The notes below the pieces were generated by a model. The model was given only the letters and a program-made list of their open reading frames with translations, had not been told where the DNA came from and did not search any database. A stretch of 19,787 bases of DNA from JBOHWJ01 sp050736615 (GTDB taxonomy: Bacteria > Desulfobacterota > Binatia > Binatales > Binataceae): assembly GCA_050736615.1 (NCBI GenBank), contig JBOHWL010000232.1:1-19787 (forward strand). The letters run 5' to 3'. Of the stretch, positions 14,863 to 19,787 are shown in pieces (position 1 is the first letter of the stretch; each line of letters starts with the position of its first letter). A program made the translations under genes and the position numbers.

Positions 14863-15738
14863 ATGATTGAGCTTGGGTACGAGCGGCCGGCGCTCGATCA
14901 GATCCTCCGCAACGCGACGAACATGCTGGCCCGCTCGGGAATCGAGAACCCGCGCTTTGAAGCCGAGCTGATGCTGGCCGAAGCGGCCGGTGCCACTCGC
15001 GTGCAGCTGCTTGCCCGTATTCCACGAGTTGACGCCATGATAGGGTCGCGGTTCATGCGGATGGTCGCGCGGCGCGCCGCGCGTGAACCGTTTGCTTACA
15101 TCGTCGGGCGCAAAGCATTTCACTCCCTCGAGCTTGAGGTCGGACCGGCGGTGCTAATCCCGCGGTGCGAGACCGAAAGCCTGGTCGATATCGCGCTCGC
15201 ATTCCTGATTCGCCGCGACCATCCGGTAGTGCTCGATCTTGGCACCGGGTCGGGCGCGATCGCACTGGCGATCGCGGACAACGACGCCCGGGCGCGACTC
15301 GTCGCGACGGATATCTCGGTGGCCGCGCTGGCGCTCGCGCGCCGCAACAGCGTCCGTCTGGGATTGGCGCGACGGGTCGAACTGGTCGAGGCTGATTGCT
15401 GGAGCGCACGCTCCGGCCTTCCTTTAGGGAACTTCGATCTGATCGTGTCGAACCCGCCGTACGTTTGTGACAGCGCGATTGCGGCGCTGCAGCCCGAAAT
15501 TGCGCGTTACGAGCCGCGGGTCGCGCTCCGTGGCGGAACCGACGGCCTTGATTTCTATCGCCGCATCGCCGCGGGATTGCGCGATCATCTTCTCCCCGAT
15601 GGGGCCGCGATGGTCGAGGTTGGCGACGATCAGGCGGAGGCCGTAGCCGCAATTTTATCGGCGCATGGTTTTGACGTCACCACGCATCGCGATCTGGCCG
15701 GGATTGCGCGGGTGGTCCAAGCGCGTAAACGAACCTGA
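14863..15738 (+). CDS. prmC: Release factor glutamine methyltransferase
   Basis: 291 residues. It methylates the GGQ glutamine of release factors using S-adenosylmethionine. SAM motif VVLDLGTGSGAIALA (122-136), acidic VATDIS (147-152) and the catalytic NPPY (197-200, in LIVSNPPYV) are present; the family IPRPETE appears as IPRCETE (99-105). The start is ATG 14863, 5 bp after prfA, so the pair is cotranscribed, as in most bacteria. Confidence 0.96.
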   Translation: MIELGYERPALDQILRNATNMLARSGIENPRFEAELMLAEAAGATRVQLLARIPRVDAMIGSRFMRMVARRAAREPFAYIVGRKAFHSLELEVGPAVLIPRCETESLVDIALAFLIRRDHPVVLDLGTGSGAIALAIADNDARARLVATDISVAALALARRNSVRLGLARRVELVEADCWSARSGLPLGNFDLIVSNPPYVCDSAIAALQPEIARYEPRVALRGGTDGLDFYRRIAAGLRDHLLPDGAAMVEVGDDQAEAVAAILSAHGFDVTTHRDLAGIARVVQARKRT

Positions 15739-15767
15739 TTGGTTGAACCGCGGCGTCCATCTATACT
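15739..15767 (+). promoter_or_regulatory. Candidate sigma-70 promoter for murA-his genes
   Basis: TTGGTT (15739-15744), a 17-bp spacer and TATACT (15762-15767; five of six consensus bases), starting just after the prmC stop. It would give a leader of about 170 nt before murA. A perfect 14-bp palindrome, GCTCGCGCGCGAGC (15769-15782), falls at the predicted transcription start. The rest of the 15739-15945 gap shows nothing else. Confidence 0.4.
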
Positions 15768-15945
15768 GGCTCGCGCGCGAGCGCGTATCAGCGCTCAGCA
15801 AGATGCAAGTTTATAAGGCTAGACAGTGGCGTTAAGCCGGCGTTGTGCGAGGGGAGCGGGTAATGGCGGTCGTCTGCTCGAGATACAGGCAAGTTTACCA
15901 GGCGTGCACAGCCGTGCCTCGCGGGCATAGCCCCATACGCCAGTG

Positions 15946-17202
15946 ATGGACAAGATCATTATTCATGGCGGAGCGCGGCTGTGCGGCGACGTTACCTTGA
16001 GCGGCAGCAAGAACGCCACCCTGCCAATCATGATGGCGACGTTGCTGAGCGATGAGCCGGTCATCATCCAAAATGTGCCGCGCTTGCGCGATGTCGCCAC
16101 CGCACTGGCGCTTCTAGCGGGCCTCGGCGTCGAGGCCCGCTGGCACGACGATCACGCTTTGTATCTGCATGCGCGCGCGATCACCTCGCATGAGGCGCCT
16201 TACGAGCTGGTCAAGACCATGCGCGCTTCGTTCGTGGTGTTGGGGCCGCTGCTGGCGCGTGGCGGGAGAGCGCGCGTATCGACGCCCGGCGGATGCGCGA
16301 TCGGCGCGCGGCCGGTCAATTTGCATATTGCGGGGATACGCGCGCTCGGCGCGCGTATCCAGTTTCGCCATGGCTACGTTGAGGCGCGCGCGGACCGGCT
16401 CATCGGCTCGCGCATATGGCTGGATACCCCGTCGGTCGGCGCCACCGAGAACATCATGATGGCGGCGGTGTGCGCGCGTGGCCGCACGGTAATAGAAAAT
16501 GCCGCGCGCGAGCCCGAGGTTCAGGACCTTGCCGGTATGCTCGGCGCGATGGGTGCGAGGTTGGCCGGCGCCGGTACACATGTGATTGAAATCGAGGGTG
16601 TCGAACGCCTGCATGGAGCCGAACACCGGATCATCCCCGATCGCATCGAGGCGGGTTCATTCATGGCGGCGGCGGCCATCACCGGCGGTGACTTGACGAT
16701 TACCAATGCTCCACTCGATCATCTGGACGCGGTCGTCACCAAGCTCAGGGAATGCGGTGCGGAGGTTACTCCATCCGACGGTGGTGTGCGCGTCAGCCGG
16801 GCCGGCGTACTCAAGCCGGTTGAGCTGCGTACGTTGCCTTATCCGGGGTTTCCGACCGACCTGCAGGCGCAGATGATGGCCCTGTTGACCCAGGCATCCG
16901 GCACTTCGGTCATCACCGAAACCATTTTCGAGAATCGTTTCATGCATGCGCAGGAATTATTGCGGATGGGCGCCGATATCGTGATGAAGGGGCCGACGGC
17001 GGTCGTGCGTGGTCCGGCGCGCCTTAGCGGCGCGCCGGTTATGGCGACCGATTTGCGCGCCTCGATGGGTTTGATTCTGGCCGGCCTGGCCGCCGAAAAC
17101 ACCACGGAATTGAGCCGCGTCTATCATCTGGACCGCGGCTACGAGGCGCTTGACGCCAAGCTCATCGAGCTGGGTGCGCGAATGGAACGCACGGATGAGT
17201 AA
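15946..17202 (+). CDS. murA: UDP-N-acetylglucosamine 1-carboxyvinyltransferase
   Basis: 418 residues from ATG 15946 (a GTG directly before it is an alternative). It catalyses the first committed step of peptidoglycan synthesis, moving enolpyruvate from PEP to UDP-GlcNAc in the cytosol. Lys22-Asn23 (GSKNATLP), the active-site loop GGCAIGARPVNLH with Cys117 (the fosfomycin-reactive residue), DRIEAGSF and FPTDLQAQMMAL are present. The Cys rather than Asp at that place predicts a fosfomycin-sensitive enzyme. No ribosome binding site is evident. hisD follows after 6 bp. Confidence 0.97.
   Translation: MDKIIIHGGARLCGDVTLSGSKNATLPIMMATLLSDEPVIIQNVPRLRDVATALALLAGLGVEARWHDDHALYLHARAITSHEAPYELVKTMRASFVVLGPLLARGGRARVSTPGGCAIGARPVNLHIAGIRALGARIQFRHGYVEARADRLIGSRIWLDTPSVGATENIMMAAVCARGRTVIENAAREPEVQDLAGMLGAMGARLAGAGTHVIEIEGVERLHGAEHRIIPDRIEAGSFMAAAAITGGDLTITNAPLDHLDAVVTKLRECGAEVTPSDGGVRVSRAGVLKPVELRTLPYPGFPTDLQAQMMALLTQASGTSVITETIFENRFMHAQELLRMGADIVMKGPTAVVRGPARLSGAPVMATDLRASMGLILAGLAAENTTELSRVYHLDRGYEALDAKLIELGARMERTDE
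16116..16141. repeat. Perfect 11-bp hairpin within murA
   Basis: AGCGGGCCTCG and its exact complement CGAGGCCCGCT around the loop GCGT. It lies in codons for ordinary MurA sequence (LAGLGVEARW). Confidence 0.7.
16334..16360. repeat. Perfect 11-bp hairpin within murA
   Basis: GGATACGCGCG and CGCGCGTATCC around the loop CTCGG, in codons for GIRALGARIQ. Confidence 0.7.
17014..17038. repeat. Perfect 10-bp hairpin within murA
   Basis: CCGGCGCGCC and GGCGCGCCGG around the loop TTAGC, near the 3' end of murA. Confidence 0.65.
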
Positions 17203-17208
17203 GCGGCG

Positions 17209-18546
17209 ATGAAATTGCGCCTGCTCGAGAGCGGCTCGCCGGAGTGCGAGCGTTTTCTTAATGCGCTCGCAAATCGACGCGCTGATAACGGCGGTGCCTT
17301 GGAACAGGCGGTGGCCGCGATTATTGCCGAAGTGCGCCGCGACGGCGACCGCGCGTTGATTCGTTTTGCCAGGCGCTTCGATGGAGCGCGGTTGAAGGCC
17401 GCAACGATTCGGGTCGGTGCGACGGAATTGAAGGCGGCGCGCGATTCGCTCGTGCGAGGCGAACGCGCCGCGCTCGAATTGGCCGCGCGCCGGATCACGG
17501 CGTTTCATCGTCGTACGCTCGATCATTCCTTCAACTATGTCGATGCGCTGGGGATGCGACTGGGACAATTGGTGACACCGCTCGAGCGTGTGGGCATCTA
17601 CGTGCCGGGCGGGCAGGGCGCCTATCCATCGACGGTCCTGATGAATGCGTTACCGGCGCGTGTAGCGGGCGTGCGCGAGATCGTCATGGTCTCGCCCGCG
17701 GGCCGTGAGGGCGACCGTCCGATGACACTGGCCGCCGCCGCGATCGCCGGTATCGACGAGGTTTATCGAATTGGCGGCGCGCAGGCGATCGCCGCGCTGG
17801 CATATGGAACCGCGACGATCCGCCCCGTCGATAAAATTGTCGGACCCGGCAACGCTTACGTCCAGGCGGCTAAACGCATGGTTTACGGCGTTACCGATAT
17901 CGACAAAATGGCCGGCCCGAGCGAAGTGGTCGTAATCGCCGATAATGGCGCACGACCTGAATGGGTCGCGGCCGATCTAATCGCGCAGGCCGAACATGGC
18001 TCGGGCGATGAGGCCGCGGTTTTACTGACGCCGCTCCATAAAATGGCGGTCAGTGTGGCGACGGCATTGGAGCAGGCGCTGGCACGCCTGCCACGAGCCG
18101 ACGCGGTAAGCCGCGCGCTGGAACGTCGCGGCGCCGCAATCGTGGTGCGTGACTTGCCGGAGGCGTTCGAGCTTGCCAATCGGATTGCGCCGGAGCATCT
18201 GGAACTCGGCTTGCGCCATGCGGCGCGATGGCTCAAGCATGTGCGTGCGGCGGGCGCGGTGTTTCTGGGGAACAGCAGCCCGGCGCCACTGGGCGATTAT
18301 CTCGCCGGCCCCAACCATGTGTTGCCAACCGGGGGCGCGGCTCGTTTTGCCTCGCCTCTGGGCGCATACGATTTCCTTAAGCGAACCAGTATAATCGGAG
18401 CGTCAGCCGACGCGGTGCGGCGGCTTGGTCCCAGCGTCGCGCGCCTGGCACGGATGGAAGGATTCGAGGGACATGCCCGTGCGGTGGAAATGAGATATCG
18501 CAAACCGGTGGCGGCCCTCGTGGGCAAGCATGGAAAACAAGGATAA
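17209..18546 (+). CDS. hisD: Histidinol dehydrogenase
   Basis: 445 residues. It carries out the last two steps of histidine synthesis, oxidising L-histidinol to L-histidine with two NAD+. Family motifs: ERVGIYVPGGQGAYPST, the long signature VGPGNAYVQAAKRM followed by DKMAGPSEVVVIAD, QAEHGSGDEA, and the catalytic Glu329-His330 in IAPEHLEL. ATG 17209 is 6 bp after murA, and the 3' end overlaps hisB by 17 bp. In many bacteria with this gene order hisG lies between murA and hisD; here it does not. Confidence 0.97.
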   Translation: MKLRLLESGSPECERFLNALANRRADNGGALEQAVAAIIAEVRRDGDRALIRFARRFDGARLKAATIRVGATELKAARDSLVRGERAALELAARRITAFHRRTLDHSFNYVDALGMRLGQLVTPLERVGIYVPGGQGAYPSTVLMNALPARVAGVREIVMVSPAGREGDRPMTLAAAAIAGIDEVYRIGGAQAIAALAYGTATIRPVDKIVGPGNAYVQAAKRMVYGVTDIDKMAGPSEVVVIADNGARPEWVAADLIAQAEHGSGDEAAVLLTPLHKMAVSVATALEQALARLPRADAVSRALERRGAAIVVRDLPEAFELANRIAPEHLELGLRHAARWLKHVRAAGAVFLGNSSPAPLGDYLAGPNHVLPTGGAARFASPLGAYDFLKRTSIIGASADAVRRLGPSVARLARMEGFEGHARAVEMRYRKPVAALVGKHGKQG

Positions 18547-19198
18547 ACCGCGAACTCCGCGCGTCGCCGCCGACGCTCACAATCCGGCGAAACCCCCGCG
18601 CGAAGATGCCCCACGACGTGCCGAGGTGGAACGCAAGACGCGTGAAACCGCGGTTAGCGTCGAGCTGGTGCTCGACGGTAACGGCTCAAGTCGAATCAAC
18701 ACGGGCGTGTCGTTCCTTGATCACATGCTGGAGAGCTTCGCGCGCCACGGGTTCTTTGATCTGACGGTTGAAGCCAGCGGCGATCTGCATATCGACGAAC
18801 ATCATACGGTGGAAGATGTCGGTATTGTGCTCGGGCGCGCGTTTCGCACCGCCTTGGGTGAGCGCGCGGGCATCCGCCGTTTCGGCGAAGCGACGGTACC
18901 GCTCGATGAAGCCTTGTGCACCGCGGTGGTGGATCTCAGCGGGCGTTCATACCTGGCGTACTCGCTGCCGATCAAACAGGAACGTGTCGGCACGTTTCAA
19001 ACAGTGCTGGTGCAGGACTTCATGAAGGCGCTGAGCGATGAGGTTGGCATGAACCTCCATTTGCGCCTGTACGAAGGGCGCAACCCCCACCACATTATCG
19101 AGGCCGCTTTCAAAGCTTTGGCGCGCGCGATGGATCAGGCGACCACGGTCGAAGCGCGCCTCAGCGGCGCACTCTCGACCAAGGGTACGCTTGCCTAG
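18530..19198 (+). CDS. hisB: Imidazoleglycerol-phosphate dehydratase
   Basis: 222 residues. It dehydrates imidazole-glycerol phosphate to imidazole-acetol phosphate. The two metal-binding repeats are clear: FLDHMLESFARHG with DEHHTVEDVGIVLG, and HHIIEAAFKALARA near the end. It is the monofunctional form, without the histidinol-phosphatase domain. The first 30 or so residues are a charged Lys/Pro/Arg/Asp-rich extension that the core (about 190 residues) does not need; a downstream start such as the GTG in AEVERK is possible but has no ribosome binding site. The gene starts inside hisD. Confidence 0.96.
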   Translation: MENKDKPRTPRVAADAHNPAKPPREDAPRRAEVERKTRETAVSVELVLDGNGSSRINTGVSFLDHMLESFARHGFFDLTVEASGDLHIDEHHTVEDVGIVLGRAFRTALGERAGIRRFGEATVPLDEALCTAVVDLSGRSYLAYSLPIKQERVGTFQTVLVQDFMKALSDEVGMNLHLRLYEGRNPHHIIEAAFKALARAMDQATTVEARLSGALSTKGTLA

Positions 19199-19199
19199 C

Positions 19200-19787
19200 G
19201 TGGATTTATTCGAGCGCTTCACGATTATCCCGGCGATTGATCTGAAGGGCGGCAGGGTCGTGCGGTTGTTGCGCGGCGACATGGCGCGGGTCACGGTTTA
19301 TGATGAAGCTCCGGTTGAAACCGCAAGGCAATTCGAACGCGAAGGCGCCGAACTGATTCATATAGTCGATTTGGACGGCGCCGCGGCCGGCTCACCGCGC
19401 AATCTTGAAGCTATCCACGCAATTCGCGAGGCGGTGAAATGCCGCCTGGACGTCAGCGGCGGCTTGCGCACGATGGAGTCGATAGGCGCGGTCAGAGCGG
19501 CCGGCGCCGATATCATTTCGCTAGGTTCGGCGGCTTTTTTGAATCCCGCGCTACTGCGTGAGGCGTGTCACGCGATGCCCGGCAGGATTTTTGGTTCCGT
19601 CGATGCCCGCGACGGCCGTCTGGCGATCAAAGGATGGGTCGAAACCAGCTCGCTGACAGTCGGCGAAGCGGCGGCGCGCTTCCAACAGGCCGGAGTGGCC
19701 GCGATTACGCTGACCGATATCGCGCGCGACGGCACTCAGGCGGGTGCGAACACCGCGATGTTCGTCGAAATCGCCCGCGATCGCCAT
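19200..19787 (+). CDS. hisA: ProFAR isomerase HisA (3' end outside window)
   Basis: 196 codons are visible of the usual 240 or so, from GTG 19200, which sits one base after the hisB stop. HisA is a TIM barrel that isomerises ProFAR to PRFAR in histidine synthesis. Visible: FTIIPAIDLKGGRVVRL with catalytic Asp14, HIVDLDGAAAGSP, LDVSGGLRTMES, the phosphate-binding ISLGSAAFLNP, GSVDARDGRLAIKGW with the second catalytic Asp, and TDIARDGTQ. DLKGG and DARDG favour HisA over its paralogue HisF. hisH, which often lies between hisB and hisA, is absent here. Confidence 0.95.
   Translation, partial: MDLFERFTIIPAIDLKGGRVVRLLRGDMARVTVYDEAPVETARQFEREGAELIHIVDLDGAAAGSPRNLEAIHAIREAVKCRLDVSGGLRTMESIGAVRAAGADIISLGSAAFLNPALLREACHAMPGRIFGSVDARDGRLAIKGWVETSSLTVGEAAARFQQAGVAAITLTDIARDGTQAGANTAMFVEIARDRH

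Noticed and set aside
1..19787. CRISPR arrays, tRNA or rRNA genes, phage genes or an intact transposase
   Set aside because: No spaced direct repeats, cloverleaf-like segments or relevant proteins were seen by reading both strands.

Overview
The window is GC-rich, gene-dense bacterial chromosome. It has no RNA genes, CRISPR array or intact transposon. A standard translation/peptidoglycan/histidine cluster (rpmE-prfA-prmC-murA-hisD-hisB-hisA) sits beside a more accessory stretch: a Ser/Thr kinase/FHA operon, a CaiB-type CoA transferase, an F420-type luciferase-like oxidoreductase, a diiron protein and a crotonase. This mix suggests an uncultured soil or subsurface bacterium of a Binatota/deltaproteobacterial type. 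That placement is inference from gene content, not from a marker phylogeny.

Layout. Positions 1-2271 (minus strand) hold a three-gene signalling operon read FHA membrane protein -> zinc-ribbon/TM protein -> Ser/Thr protein kinase (cut by the window edge). A lone family III CoA transferase (2439-3677, +) ends at a ~160-bp inverted-repeat element (3675-3834). Next come two divergent purine-salvage genes, an adenine/adenosine deaminase (-) and a hypoxanthine phosphoribosyltransferase (+), with a 30-bp gap between start codons. A small cupin-like gene and an LLM oxidoreductase (both -) follow. A TetR regulator, a ferritin-like diiron protein and a PaaG-like crotonase form a + strand series at 6977-9625. 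On the minus strand, 13236-9612 holds a TonB-like lipoprotein, a long DHDPS-family aldolase and a PfkB kinase fused to a SIS isomerase domain. From 13490 to the end, the conserved + strand cluster runs into a partial hisA.

Most notable. The kinase lacks the beta-3 lysine (Ala42) but has a lysine (Lys24) in place of the third glycine of the glycine-rich loop, the arrangement known from eukaryotic WNK ('with no lysine') kinases; all other catalytic motifs visible are intact. Other points of interest are the PfkB-SIS fusion next to an enlarged DHDPS-family aldolase, a possible epoxidase/isomerase-like pair (diiron protein plus a crotonase lacking both hydratase glutamates), a MITE-like element that forms part of a stop codon, a CTGATAAG motif repeated in three gene leaders, three perfect hairpins inside murA, and the absence of hisG and hisH from their usual places. 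No intergenic stretch exceeds 300 bases.
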